From Bacteroidales bacterium (GTDB lineage Bacteria; Bacteroidota; Bacteroidia; Bacteroidales; WCHB1-69): a stretch of 35,587 nt of DNA. This document shows, piece by piece, positions 22,270-30,920 of the stretch. Under the pieces are notes generated by a model. That model was not told the origin of the DNA, ran no database searches, and saw nothing but the letters and a program-made list of their open reading frames with translations. The number at the start of each line of letters is the position of its first letter. Position 1 is the stretch's first letter. The position numbers and the translations under genes were made by a program. The stretch is taken from NCBI GenBank assembly GCA_023229985.1, contig JALNYF010000018.1, forward strand, positions 1 through 35,587. Direction: 5' to 3'.

Positions 22270-23460
22270 TTAATTTTCGATATAAAGCAATAAACCCTTC
22301 AGATAGCTGCCTTCGGGGTGAAAAATATCAACGGGGTGATCTGGTGCGGCTTCTAAGTGCTTGACAACTCGAACTCTTTTGTTTTCCATGGCAGCTGCCG
22401 AAAAGACAATCGTTTGAAAATCTTCCTTGGAAATTGCCTGAGAGCAGGAAAAAGTAAACAATAATCCGCCATCTTTTACTTTTTGCATGGCTTTTCGGTT
22501 TAAATTCCGATAACCTTTGATTCCTTGGTCTTTCACTTTATGATGTTTGGCAAATGCCGGCGGATCCAACACAATCACATCATAGCGTTTATCGTCTGCA
22601 TTTTCCAAAAAATCGAACACATTTTCTGTAAAAGATTCGTGTTTTTCAAGGTATTTTTTGCCTAAAACAGCAATATTTTTTTCAGCAAAATCAATTGCTT
22701 TTTTGGAAATATCGACGGAATGGACCCGATTGGCACCGCCCGCCAAAGCATATCCCGAAAATCCACCCGTGTAAGAAAAGAGATTTAAAACATCTTTTCC
22801 TTTAGCATATTCCCCAACCATTTTACGATTATCGCGTTGGTCGATAAAGAATCCGGTTTTTTGTCCCTTTACAATATCTATATAAAAAGGAATTCCGTTT
22901 TCGTTCACCAAGACCTCATCAAAACTGCCATACAATAACTCATCGACAGGCTCAAAAGACTTGATTTCGGGCAATGTAGCCACACTTTTATTATAAATTG
23001 ACTTAATTTTGTTCTGAAAAAGGTCTGTTAGAATTTGAACGAAGGTTTCTTTTAGCAGATACATTCCGTAAGAATGGAATTGTATGACCACATTTCCGTC
23101 GAACCAGTCCACAATCAACCCGGGCAAGCCGTCTCCTTCTCCATTGATAAGGCGAAAAATATTGGTCTTCGGATGATCAATTAATCCGATAGTATGGCGA
23201 TAGTCAATGGCATTTGCCACTTTCATTTTCCAAAATGCGTCATCGGGGACAATTTTATCGAAGCTGAAAATCTTGACACACGTTGAGCTGTTGTGATAAT
23301 GCCCGGTTGCAAGATACTGATTAGCAAAATCATAGACTTCAACCACGTCTCCATCATAAATGGAATGATCTTGTTTGGCGATGGCACCGGAAAAAACCCA
23401 TGGATGAAATCGTTGCAATGATTTTTCTTTACCTTTTTGTAAAACTATTTTTTTTATCAT
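22270..23460 (-). CDS. rlmI: RlmI-like 23S rRNA (cytosine-5) methyltransferase
   Basis: The 396-residue protein begins with a PUA domain (RFHPWVFSGAI near residues 17-27, then YDGDVVEVYDF). A Rossmann-type SAM methyltransferase follows: QKTGFFIDQR at 200-209, motif I NLFSYTGGF at 225-233, motif IV VLDPPAFAKHH at 297-307, and a Cys-containing SCS at 338-340. E. coli RlmI methylates C1962 of 23S rRNA; the same target is likely here, although family members with other specificity exist. It lies 13 bases after rluD in the same direction, forming an rRNA modification pair. Confidence 0.85.
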   Translation of the reverse strand: MIKKIVLQKGKEKSLQRFHPWVFSGAIAKQDHSIYDGDVVEVYDFANQYLATGHYHNSSTCVKIFSFDKIVPDDAFWKMKVANAIDYRHTIGLIDHPKTNIFRLINGEGDGLPGLIVDWFDGNVVIQFHSYGMYLLKETFVQILTDLFQNKIKSIYNKSVATLPEIKSFEPVDELLYGSFDEVLVNENGIPFYIDIVKGQKTGFFIDQRDNRKMVGEYAKGKDVLNLFSYTGGFSGYALAGGANRVHSVDISKKAIDFAEKNIAVLGKKYLEKHESFTENVFDFLENADDKRYDVIVLDPPAFAKHHKVKDQGIKGYRNLNRKAMQKVKDGGLLFTFSCSQAISKEDFQTIVFSAAAMENKRVRVVKHLEAAPDHPVDIFHPEGSYLKGLLLYIEN

Positions 23461-23473
23461 AATATATTGATAA

Positions 23474-24526
23474 CTAATCTTCTATAAATTCTTTATGTTT
23501 GGCATAATTGCGCCATTTATCCAAAACTGCCGTAAAGTCGGCGGGCAATTCGGAATCGAAAAGCATATAATTTCCGGTGGTCGGATGATTGAATCCCAGC
23601 GATTTCGCGTGCAGGGCTTGACGGGGCATCAGTTTGAAACAATTTTCCACGAATTGTTTATATTTTGTATAGGTAGTTCCTTTTAAAATACGGTCGCCGC
23701 CATAGGTCGCGTCATTAAAGAGCGGGTGTCCGATATATTTCATGTGAACGCGAATTTGGTGGGTTCTGCCGGTTTCGAGCTGACATTCAATCATGGTCAC
23801 GTAGCCGAAACGCTCAATTACCTTGTAATGAGTCACGGCGTGTTTGCCGGCATCGCCATCAGGGAAAACCGTCATTACCAAGCGGTCATTGGGGTTTCGT
23901 CCCACATTTCCTTCGATGGTGCCTTCGTCTTCCTTGAAGTCGCCCCATACTAAGGCACGGTATTTTCTGTCGATGCTGTGTTCAAAGAAATTGCTTGCCA
24001 ACTTCACTTGTGCCATATCTGACTTGGCAACAATCATAATGCCGGACGTATTTTTGTCGATACGATGCACCAAAAGTGGGCGTTGTTCATTTCCGTTTTT
24101 ATCTTTTTTATCTTGAAAATGAAAGGTCAGGGCGTTAACCAAAGTGCCGGTATAATTGCCGAAGGCAGGGTGCACGACCAAGCCGGCGGGTTTATTGATA
24201 ATCATCAGGTCATCATCCTCATAAGGGATGTCGAGCGGAATATCCTCGCCAATAATTTCGATTTCGTGTGGCGGGTTGGGCAATAAAATCGCAATAATGT
24301 CCAATGGTTTCACGCGATAATTGGATTTTACCGGTTTTCCATTCACTAAAATACACCCTGCCTCAGCAGCCTGCTGGATGCGATTTCGGGATGTATTGGC
24401 AATTAAATTCATTAAGTATTTATCAATGCGCAACAAGTCCGTACCCGCATCTACCTTAAATCTATAATGTTCATATAGTTCATCTTTTGTCTCTTCACTT
24501 TCAATAACATCCGGGTTTTCTAACAT
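23474..24526 (-). CDS. rluD: RluD-family 23S rRNA pseudouridine synthase
   Basis: The 350-residue protein has an N-terminal S4 RNA-binding domain (about residues 30-90, RIDKYLMNLIANTSRNRIQQ) and a RluA-type synthase domain. The catalytic Asp157 lies in HRIDKNTSG, the family active-site motif. Further conserved parts are INKPAGLVVHP and ETGRTHQIRVHMKYIGHPL. RluD isomerises uridines 1911, 1915 and 1917 in helix 69 of 23S rRNA. RluC or another RluA relative remains possible, but the S4 domain and length favour RluD. It is the first gene of the rluD-rlmI pair, with a promoter at 24557. Confidence 0.9.
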   Translation of the reverse strand: MLENPDVIESEETKDELYEHYRFKVDAGTDLLRIDKYLMNLIANTSRNRIQQAAEAGCILVNGKPVKSNYRVKPLDIIAILLPNPPHEIEIIGEDIPLDIPYEDDDLMIINKPAGLVVHPAFGNYTGTLVNALTFHFQDKKDKNGNEQRPLLVHRIDKNTSGIMIVAKSDMAQVKLASNFFEHSIDRKYRALVWGDFKEDEGTIEGNVGRNPNDRLVMTVFPDGDAGKHAVTHYKVIERFGYVTMIECQLETGRTHQIRVHMKYIGHPLFNDATYGGDRILKGTTYTKYKQFVENCFKLMPRQALHAKSLGFNHPTTGNYMLFDSELPADFTAVLDKWRNYAKHKEFIED

Positions 24527-24556
24527 CTCTTCTTTGTTGGTTGATTTTTAAAACGG

Positions 24557-24564
24557 CAAATTTA
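24557..24564 (-). promoter_or_regulatory. -7 promoter element of rluD-rlmI
   Basis: On the minus strand TAAATTTG followed by CCG lies 30 bases before the rluD ATG. Confidence 0.6.
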
Positions 24565-24617
24565 CAATATTTTTTTCAGAAATTTTATTTTTCAACAAAA
24601 ACTATTAAAAAATGTTG

Positions 24618-24625
24618 TACTTTTG
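24618..24625 (+). promoter_or_regulatory. -7 promoter element of the OmpA/TPR-like lipoprotein gene
   Basis: TACTTTTG followed by CAAG lies 32 bases before the ATG at 24658. It is divergent from the rluD promoter, only 53 bases apart. Confidence 0.65.
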
Positions 24626-24657
24626 CAAGTTGAAATTTAGAGATAAAAATATATAGT

Positions 24658-26475
24658 ATGAAAAAATTTAAAATTATTCTAATGGTAAGCCTTATCGGGC
24701 TTATAGTATGGGGATGCGGACTTGGAAAAATGGTTACGCGTTATCCTGAAATCACTGTAAAACTTGAAAATCCTGACCTTGAAAACAAAGGCGGACAGGT
24801 AGAATATCAAGTAAAAGGTACAATTCCGGCAAAATATATGAAGAAAAAAGCAACCATGACCATAACGCCGATGGTTGAATACCAAGGACAAACCGTTGCC
24901 CTAAAAACCATAGAATTGCAGGGGCAAAAAGCGAAAGCAAAAGGAGCTGTCATTCCTTTTAAAACGGGAGGAAGTTTCAGTAGTTCAGGTAGTTTTGAAT
25001 TTAAAGAAGGATATGAAGAAGCTAATTTTGTTGTAGGTGCAGATGCTCAAAAGAAGAAAGCACAACACACCTTTGAACAAAGAACGCTATGCGAAGGAAT
25101 TATCAATTCCGCTGATTTGATGAATATTAATCCGACACTTGCCGAAAAAGCAGGTAACGGGACAACTCTTATTTACGGTGAACACGGCTACAAAGCTGAA
25201 TTTATCACCACCACTTCCGTTATTTATTTTGACCTCAATAAATCAGATCTCAACATGAATCTGAAATTGAACAAAAGCGACGCAGCCAAAAAAGTAGTAT
25301 CAGATTTTATCGCTTTTATGAAAGAAGGACGAGTTATTGACAAAATCGTCATCACGGGCTGGGCATCTCCGGAAGGTGAAGAATCTTTAAATCAAGGACT
25401 TTCAGATAAACGTACCGAACAAGGGAAAAAATGGTTCGAAAAAGAATTTGAAAAATATCTGAAACAATATGCCAAGGATAACAAAATTAAATACAAAGAC
25501 CTTCCCAAACCGGAAATCGTTTTTGACATTACCGCACCCGGTGAAGATTGGTCTGGTTTTGAAAGAGATTTACAAGCTTCAAATATTGCTGAAAAAACTC
25601 AAATATTGAACGTGGTACGTTCACAATCAACAACTGAACAAAAAGAGCAAAAGATTAGAGAAATGACAGACATTTACAAAGAAATTGCTGACATCATTCT
25701 TCCTCCGCTCCGCCGTGCCGAAATTTCCATGATATGCAATAAAAACTCTTTTAACGACCAACAAATTGCAGAATTTATCAATAGCAATCCCGATACGTTA
25801 TCCTTAAACGAAAGATTATATGCCGCTTATATGGAAAAAGATTTGGAAAAGAAAAGGATAATCTATTCTGCCATCGCAGAAGATGAAGATTTCCAAGGCG
25901 ATTGGCGCGCATATAACAACGCCGCTATTCTTCAAGTAGACCAGTACATCAAAACCAAGAACGAAAATTTCCTCAAAGATGGAATTAAAAACTTGGAAAA
26001 AGCAAATGCTGTTTCTCCAAATAATGGAATCATCTTGAACAATATGGCAATTGCCAACTTCTTATCGGGCAATACCGATAAAGCTATGGAACAATTTGCT
26101 GCTTCCGAAAAAGCTGCTCTTTATCCAACCGAACAATCTTACAACTTGGCAATGAACTACATCCAATCCGGTGACTATGCTGCAGCTCAAAAATCAATGA
26201 GCAACAAAACTTGTGATTATAACATGGCGTTAGTACAAATGTTACAAAAAGATTACAACGCTGCCAAAAGTACCTTAAACTGTATCTCTTCCAAAGATGC
26301 CAAAACATACTACCTGCAAGCAGTTTTAGGAGCTCGCATGAAAGATGAAAATCAAGTTTATGCCAATTTAAAAGAAGCTGTAAAATTAGACACTTCCTAC
26401 AAACAAAAAGCGAAAAAAGATGCTGAGTTCAAAAAATTCAGATCCAAATCAGAATTTCAAAGCATCATTCAATAG
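24658..26475 (+). CDS. lipoprotein with OmpA-like and TPR-like regions
   Basis: The 605-residue protein has a lipoprotein signal, MKKFKIILMVSLIGLIVWGC, with Cys20 as the likely acylated residue. Residues about 30-160 form a beta-rich domain I cannot name. Residues about 184-350 look like an OmpA/MotB-type peptidoglycan-associating fold: VIYFDLNKSDLN, KIVITGWASPEGEESLNQGLSDKR. The C-terminal 200 residues contain helical repeats of TPR type, for example NNGIILNNMAIANFLSGNTDKAMEQFAASEKA. It is probably an outer-membrane lipoprotein anchored to the wall. It loosely recalls envelope proteins of Bacteroidetes that combine OmpA and TPR parts, but it is not PorE by domain order. It has its own promoter and is followed by a strong terminator. 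Confidence 0.75.
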   Translation: MKKFKIILMVSLIGLIVWGCGLGKMVTRYPEITVKLENPDLENKGGQVEYQVKGTIPAKYMKKKATMTITPMVEYQGQTVALKTIELQGQKAKAKGAVIPFKTGGSFSSSGSFEFKEGYEEANFVVGADAQKKKAQHTFEQRTLCEGIINSADLMNINPTLAEKAGNGTTLIYGEHGYKAEFITTTSVIYFDLNKSDLNMNLKLNKSDAAKKVVSDFIAFMKEGRVIDKIVITGWASPEGEESLNQGLSDKRTEQGKKWFEKEFEKYLKQYAKDNKIKYKDLPKPEIVFDITAPGEDWSGFERDLQASNIAEKTQILNVVRSQSTTEQKEQKIREMTDIYKEIADIILPPLRRAEISMICNKNSFNDQQIAEFINSNPDTLSLNERLYAAYMEKDLEKKRIIYSAIAEDEDFQGDWRAYNNAAILQVDQYIKTKNENFLKDGIKNLEKANAVSPNNGIILNNMAIANFLSGNTDKAMEQFAASEKAALYPTEQSYNLAMNYIQSGDYAAAQKSMSNKTCDYNMALVQMLQKDYNAAKSTLNCISSKDAKTYYLQAVLGARMKDENQVYANLKEAVKLDTSYKQKAKKDAEFKKFRSKSEFQSIIQ

Positions 26476-26495
26476 ATTTTTTCACATGAATCATT

Positions 26496-26528
26496 CAAAA
26501 AAAGGCATTTGAAAAAATGCCTTTTTTT
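26496..26528 (+). terminator. intrinsic terminator after the lipoprotein gene
   Basis: AAAAGGCATTT and AAATGCCTTTT form an 11-bp stem with a GAAA loop, followed by a T run. It lies 18 bases before the YitT-family ATG, so that gene depends on read-through or an unseen promoter. Confidence 0.88.
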
Positions 26529-26545
26529 GGTATAAAAAAGAGAGT

Positions 26546-27457
26546 ATGAATAAAAGAAAATGGATTTCTCACATAAAAGATTACGCATTGATCTTACTGG
26601 GGACCTTGATCATGGCAGTAGGTTACGTGGTTTTCATATCGCCGCTTAAATTAGCACCGGGTGGGGTATACGGGATTGCCATTATTTTACATCACCTTTT
26701 CGATTTCCCCATCGGTCTTTCCGGGCTTAGTCTGGATATTCCGCTACTCGCTATCGGGACGTTGTGGTTAGGGCCCAAATTTGGTGCCAAAACTGTAGCC
26801 GGCGTTCTGGGATTGTCAGGGTTTATCACTTTGGTCGAGGCACTATATGGTTACCAACCACTTATTTGTATGCCCGGCACTGATATTCCTGACCCTTCTG
26901 CCAATTTTATTATTGCCCTTTGTGGTGCTGTTTTCATCGGAATTGGATTAGGACTTATTTTTAAAACCCGTGCTACCTCCGGCGGCACCGACATTATCGC
27001 CATGATCATCGGAAAGTATATTAAACATATTCCCATCGGTACGCTCCTCATTGCCGTCGATTCCATCGTTGTTCTTCTCTCACTTATCGCTTTCGATGAT
27101 TGGACCATTCCGCTTTATTCGTGGTTAGTTATCTACATTACCGGGCAGGTAGTAGATAAAGTCATTGCCGGTTTTTCATCCGGCAAAGCAGTTTTGATTA
27201 TTTCGGATAACGCAGATGAGATTAAAGAGCGTATTTTAAAAGACCTCAACCGCGGAGGTACTTTTCTCAAAGGCGAAGGAATGTATAATCATACCGAAAA
27301 GAAGATTATTTATACCACCATTCCGCGTAAACAACTGCCTCAACTTATATTTTTTGTTCACGAAATTGACCCTAATGCCTTCATGTCTGTTTTAGAAGCC
27401 TCTGAAATATTGGGGGAAGGATTTACCTCTTTGCGCGAGAAAGCTATTGAAAGATAA
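26546..27457 (+). CDS. YitT-family membrane protein (DUF161/DUF2179)
   Basis: The 303-residue protein has several predicted membrane helices in residues 12-215 (DYALILLGTLIMAVGYVVF is the first) and the family motif LKLAPGGVYGIAIILHHLF. A second repeat-like motif, TRATSGGTDIIAMII, is typical of YitT. The C-terminal soluble DUF2179 domain (about 222-290) contains the GEGMYNHTEKKIIYTTIPRKQL pattern. Members are widespread inner-membrane proteins with no settled function; some have been proposed as transporters. It follows the lipoprotein gene by 70 bases, with a terminator in the gap. Confidence 0.88.
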   Translation: MNKRKWISHIKDYALILLGTLIMAVGYVVFISPLKLAPGGVYGIAIILHHLFDFPIGLSGLSLDIPLLAIGTLWLGPKFGAKTVAGVLGLSGFITLVEALYGYQPLICMPGTDIPDPSANFIIALCGAVFIGIGLGLIFKTRATSGGTDIIAMIIGKYIKHIPIGTLLIAVDSIVVLLSLIAFDDWTIPLYSWLVIYITGQVVDKVIAGFSSGKAVLIISDNADEIKERILKDLNRGGTFLKGEGMYNHTEKKIIYTTIPRKQLPQLIFFVHEIDPNAFMSVLEASEILGEGFTSLREKAIER

Positions 27458-27494
27458 ATAATCTAATTTATTTAAGTCATCAAATATATTTCTT

Positions 27495-27516
27495 CTTTTT
27501 GTTTTGATACAAAAAG
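27495..27516 (-). repeat. dispersed hairpin repeat, copy 2
   Basis: CTTTTTGTTTTGATACAAAAAG forms a CTTTTTGT/ACAAAAAG stem. Its reverse complement matches 6239-6260 at 20 of 22 positions. Like copy 1, it lies between the ends of convergent genes. Confidence 0.5.
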
Positions 27517-27520
27517 GAAC

Positions 27521-27550
27521 AAAAAAAAGGCAATCGCAAGATTGCCTTTT
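27521..27550 (-). terminator. intrinsic terminator of rny
   Basis: On the minus strand AAAAGGCAATC and GATTGCCTTTT form an 11-bp stem with a 4-base loop, followed by eight T. It lies about 25-50 bases past the rny stop and may also act on the plus strand for the YitT-family gene. Confidence 0.88.
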
Positions 27551-27572
27551 ACTTTATTGAACAATAAACTAC

Positions 27573-29150
27573 CTATCTGGCGTAGTTTACGGAGCGAGTT
27601 TCGCGGATAACAGTAATTTTAATTTGTCCCGGATAGGTCATTTCGTTTTGAATTTTCTTAGATAAGTCGAAAGAGATTTGGTTGGCTTGGTCATCGGTAA
27701 CTTTTTCTGCGCCAACGATAACGCGCAATTCGCGACCGGCTTGTATAGCGAAAGTCTTCACAACGCCGGGATAAGTCAGTGCCAAGTTTTCGAGGTCGTT
27801 CAATCGTTTCATATAGGCTTCCACCACTTCGCGACGTGCGCCGGGTCTTGCGCCGGAGATGGCATCGCAAACTTGTACCAACGGGGAAATCAGGTTGGTC
27901 ATTTCCATTTCATCGTGGTGGGCACCGATGGCATTAATAATTTCGGGACGTTCTTTGTATTGTTCTGCCAATTGAGCACCGAACAAGGCGTGTGGCATTT
28001 CGGGTTCGGTATCGGGAACTTTACCAATATCGTGTAATAAGCCGGCTCTTTTTGCCATTTTCGCATTTAAGCCTAATTCTGCCGCCATGGTTGCACATAA
28101 ATTGGCAACTTCCTTGGCGTGTTGCAACAAGTTTTGTCCGTATGAGGAACGATATCTCATTTTACCGATAAGGCGCATCAATTCGTTCGGCATATTGTGA
28201 ATTCCCAAGTCAATGCAGGTGCGTTTTCCGATTTCGGCAATTTCCTGTTCCATCTGTTTCTTGGTTTTAGCCACAATTTCCTCAATACGGGCGGGGTGGA
28301 TACGACCATCGGTTACCAATTTTTGCAACGACAAGCGGGCTACTTCTCTGCGCACGGGGTCGAAGCTGGAAAGGAGGATAGCGTCAGGGGAATCGTCAAT
28401 AATAATATCCACGCCGGTCAGATTTTCCAGAGCACGGATATTCCGTCCTTCCCGTCCGATGATACGACCTTTGATTTCATCATTTTCGATATTGAAGACA
28501 GATACGGCATTTTCGAGAGCCGTTTCCACGCCGGTGCGTTGTATCGATTTGATGATCACCTTTTTGGCTTCCATATTGGCAGTATTCTGTGCTTCATCAA
28601 CGATTTCTTTAATCAACACCATGGCATCGGCTTTAGCTTCTTCCTGCATCAGTTGCATCAGTTGTTCTTTAGCTTGTTGAGAGGAGAGCTCGGCAATAGA
28701 TTCCAATTTTGTTTTTTGAATGGATGTCTGTTTATCCAAATCGGCTTGTTTTTGAATGGCAGCCTCGGTTTGGCGATTTAGATTCTCTTTTAAAGCGTTA
28801 TTTTCAGCTGCTTTTCGATTATTTTCTTCAATTTTTTGGTTGAGCGCTGTCTCTTTTTGTTTGATTCTGTTTTCGGCGGTAGCGATTTGTTGATTTTTTT
28901 CGTTGACAGCCTTTTCGTGTTCGCTCTTCAATTGGAGAAATTTTTCTTTGGCTTGCAGAATTTTTTCTTTTTTGAGTAATTCGGTATCTTCTTCCGCTTT
29001 CTTTTTCAGCAATTTAGCTTCAGTTTGAGCTTTGTGTAGCAGCTCTTGGCTGCTTTTGGTAATCGTTTTTTTAAGCAGGCTGTAAGACAAACCGATACCT
29101 ACGGCTGCACCCACGACGACTCCAATAATAATATAAAGTACTATGTCCAT
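27573..29150 (-). CDS. rny: ribonuclease Y
   Basis: The 525-residue endoribonuclease initiates mRNA decay at the membrane. Domain order is complete: a membrane helix at about 5-25 (VLYIIIGVVVGAAVGIGLSY), a long charged coiled coil at about 30-205, a KH domain with GRIIGREGRNIRALE at 228-242, and an HD domain with LLHDIGK containing His373-Asp374. Further HD-domain residues are in GAHHDE. Length is normal for the family. It follows zapA and the 6S-like RNA on the minus strand and has its own terminator. Confidence 0.96.
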   Translation of the reverse strand: MDIVLYIIIGVVVGAAVGIGLSYSLLKKTITKSSQELLHKAQTEAKLLKKKAEEDTELLKKEKILQAKEKFLQLKSEHEKAVNEKNQQIATAENRIKQKETALNQKIEENNRKAAENNALKENLNRQTEAAIQKQADLDKQTSIQKTKLESIAELSSQQAKEQLMQLMQEEAKADAMVLIKEIVDEAQNTANMEAKKVIIKSIQRTGVETALENAVSVFNIENDEIKGRIIGREGRNIRALENLTGVDIIIDDSPDAILLSSFDPVRREVARLSLQKLVTDGRIHPARIEEIVAKTKKQMEQEIAEIGKRTCIDLGIHNMPNELMRLIGKMRYRSSYGQNLLQHAKEVANLCATMAAELGLNAKMAKRAGLLHDIGKVPDTEPEMPHALFGAQLAEQYKERPEIINAIGAHHDEMEMTNLISPLVQVCDAISGARPGARREVVEAYMKRLNDLENLALTYPGVVKTFAIQAGRELRVIVGAEKVTDDQANQISFDLSKKIQNEMTYPGQIKITVIRETRSVNYAR

Positions 29151-29194
29151 AATTTGATTTTAATGATTAATAATATATGTGGTTTTAGTGTACA

Positions 29195-29394
29195 AAAAAA
29201 AATCCCGCATAGCGTTCCATCTGGTTTCTATAAACTCCAGAATTTACGGTGAAGGAGCCTTGTATTTTCGAAAGTCCTCAGTGTGCGATGCACTTTGCCA
29301 ATGGCAATGAGGCCGGTTCTAAAAAACAATTGAGCCTATCCTTCGTTTGTGTAATGTTGAGTTTAACAAACGTATCTGAACGTATGCGGGTTTA
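29195..29394 (-). ncRNA. ssrS: structured RNA, probably 6S RNA
   Basis: Between zapA and rny the minus strand can fold into one rod-like RNA of about 200 bases. Its ends, CCCGCATACGTTC (29390-29378) and GAACGCTATGCGGG (29217-29204), pair for 13 bp with one bulge, and a run of T follows at the 3' side. Inside lie a 7-bp hairpin CGTTTGT/ACAAACG (29372-29344) and a distal CCTCA/TGAGG stem (29312-29276) carrying two perfect small hairpins, TTGCC-ATT-GGCAA and GTGC-ATC-GCAC. A further CTG/CAG hairpin lies near the 3' side. The closing stem, size and place after zapA fit 6S RNA, which binds RNA polymerase housekeeping holoenzyme. The cruciform tip is not typical. A TTCTTTG just upstream could be its -7 element. 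Confidence 0.6.
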
Positions 29395-29414
29395 CTATTT
29401 ATTCAAAGAACGTA

Positions 29415-29771
29415 TTAATCAACGATTTCTATCTGTGTTCCGTCATCGACAACCTCAGTTTTCTCCAATTTTGCCACGCTTTTTCTCAAATCCTCTGCCA
29501 GTACCTCTAATCTTTCCATTTGAGGAATCATATTTTCCTCGTATGCGTTTATTTTATCCTCTTTGGCAATGTAATTAATCATCAATTCCAATAGTATTTT
29601 TGAGAGTAGATCTTGATGATCGGTATATGTCCATTTTTTCGCAAATTGTAGAAATTTTTCGTTGATTCTTTTTTCGGCTTCGCGGTAATAAAATTCATGC
29701 TCTTTATTGATTGTAATATCCAATACACGTTGAGCTATTGTTACCGTAATATGAATTTTATTATCTTCCAT
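29415..29771 (-). CDS. zapA: cell division protein ZapA
   Basis: The 118-residue protein promotes FtsZ filament bundling at the Z ring. The start is placed at 29771, giving MEDNKIHITVTIAQRVLDITI, the usual ZapA N-terminal beta sheet. The longer frame to 29810 adds 13 residues that overlap the upstream gene. Residues EHEFYYREAEKRINEKF and the following helix fit the ZapA head, and the C-terminal helix (EENMIPQMERLEVLAEDL) forms the coiled-coil dimer. Its start overlaps the end of the upstream coiled-coil gene by 11 bases, implying coupling. Confidence 0.88.
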   Translation of the reverse strand: MEDNKIHITVTIAQRVLDITINKEHEFYYREAEKRINEKFLQFAKKWTYTDHQDLLSKILLELMINYIAKEDKINAYEENMIPQMERLEVLAEDLRKSVAKLEKTEVVDDGTQIEIVD

Positions 29772-30066
29772 TTTCCTTTTCTCCGTTGATGAAGCCAATG
29801 CAATTATCAATCTCCCGCACTAATTCGTTTATTTCTTTTTTTACCTCTGTTTTATCTTCTTTTTTTAATATGGTGTGTGTTATTGTTACTAAATTGTGTT
29901 TTTGTTTCCATTGTTCCTTTTCCTGTTTTTCTTTTTCAAGTTCTTCTTTTAAAGCGGCATTTTCGTTTCTAAGTGTTTGTATCTCTTTTTGATACTCATC
30001 TAATCGAATAATACAATCTTTGAGTTTATATTCTATATTATTGTAGATTTGAGAAAATGATGCCAT
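29761..30066 (-). CDS. small coiled-coil protein upstream of zapA
   Basis: This 101-residue protein has a long heptad-rich helix (about 8-58: EYQKEIQTLRNENAALKEEL, then EKEKQEKEQWKQ). A charged C-terminal helix ends DNCIGFINGEKENGR. There is no signal peptide or known catalytic motif. It overlaps zapA by 11 bases and has the promoter of the unit at 30083. A division role as a ZapA or FtsZ partner, in the manner of ZapB, is suggested by position and coiled-coil character only; sequence similarity to ZapB is not evident. Confidence 0.75.
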   Translation of the reverse strand: MASFSQIYNNIEYKLKDCIIRLDEYQKEIQTLRNENAALKEELEKEKQEKEQWKQKHNLVTITHTILKKEDKTEVKKEINELVREIDNCIGFINGEKENGR

Positions 30067-30082
30067 GCTTTCAAATATTGTG

Positions 30083-30090
30083 CAAAGATA
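30083..30090 (-). promoter_or_regulatory. -7 promoter element of the coiled-coil/zapA unit
   Basis: On the minus strand TATCTTTG followed by CACAA lies 17 bases before the ATG at 30066. A possible -33 TTG lies at 30111-30109 with a spacer of about 18 bases. Confidence 0.7.
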
Positions 30091-30156
30091 ATGATTTTAT
30101 CAATGCGACAAGGCTCTTTTAATCAAAAAAAAAGAAAATTTGCGTTAATTTATACT

Positions 30157-30189
30157 ATTCATTTGATTATCAAGCAGAAAATAAATGAA
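30157..30189 (-). terminator. weak hairpin after gph
   Basis: ATTCATTT and AAATGAAT can pair around an 18-base loop, about 40 bases past the gph stop. Any T run lies 35 bases further on, so it is only a tentative operon end. Confidence 0.3.
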
Positions 30190-30226
30190 TAGCAAACGGT
30201 TCATAATAGATTCAATTCGATATTGC

Positions 30227-30877
30227 CTAACACCATTTCAAAATATCGATGGGGACTTTCGCAATAAAGTCAGCTCCACTTTGCACCAATTCTTCAAGTG
30301 TGCGAAATCCCCAAAGTACTCCAATTTTGCGAAGTCCGGCGTTGGTGGCAGTTTGCATGTCCGTTGCTGTATCGCCCACATACAATGTATTTTGCGCGTT
30401 TGAATGGGTGATTTTTAAAATATCATAAACAATATCGGGAGCAGGTTTAATAGGGGATCCCGGCCGATTGCCCAAGACTGCTGAAAAAGAAATTTGTGGG
30501 AAATAATGGTTCATTAATTCCGGCATGGCTTCATGTGCCTTGTTGGAAGCAACGGCGATTTTAATATTTCGTTTTTGCAGTTCCAGCAGCAGTTCCATTA
30601 TTCCATCGTACACGCTCGTTTTGTCCATTTTATGCAGTGCATAATAAGCCAAAAAATCCTGATAGATGCGTTCTAAAGGCGCACTATCGCGTGCTTCGGC
30701 TGTCAAGGCACGCTCAAGCAACATGCGAATCCCGTTTCCCACAAAATAGCGATAAGAGTCTAACGGGTGTGTCGGATAGCCATATTCTTTCAATATATAA
30801 TTGGTACAATCGTGTAAATCCTCCAAGGTGTTCAGTAAAGTCCCATCTAAATCAAAAATAATCAAATCTGTTTTCAT
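30227..30877 (-). CDS. gph: HAD hydrolase, phosphoglycolate phosphatase-like
   Basis: This 216-residue HAD-superfamily phosphatase has motif I IIFDLDGTLLNT (nucleophile Asp9, acid/base Asp11), motif II VASNKAH, motif III Lys in PIKPAPD, and motif IV YVGDTATDMQTA. A small helical cap lies between motifs I and II (subclass I). It resembles phosphoglycolate phosphatase, which removes 2-phosphoglycolate formed in DNA repair. Other small phosphate esters are possible, as substrate cannot be read from sequence. It follows polA by 43 bases in the rsgA-murD-polA direction, which fits a repair-linked role. Confidence 0.85.
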   Translation of the reverse strand: MKTDLIIFDLDGTLLNTLEDLHDCTNYILKEYGYPTHPLDSYRYFVGNGIRMLLERALTAEARDSAPLERIYQDFLAYYALHKMDKTSVYDGIMELLLELQKRNIKIAVASNKAHEAMPELMNHYFPQISFSAVLGNRPGSPIKPAPDIVYDILKITHSNAQNTLYVGDTATDMQTATNAGLRKIGVLWGFRTLEELVQSGADFIAKVPIDILKWC

Positions 30878-30920
30878 CGTGTAATAGGGTATAATGTTAT
30901 ATCACTTTTGAGATGATTTA

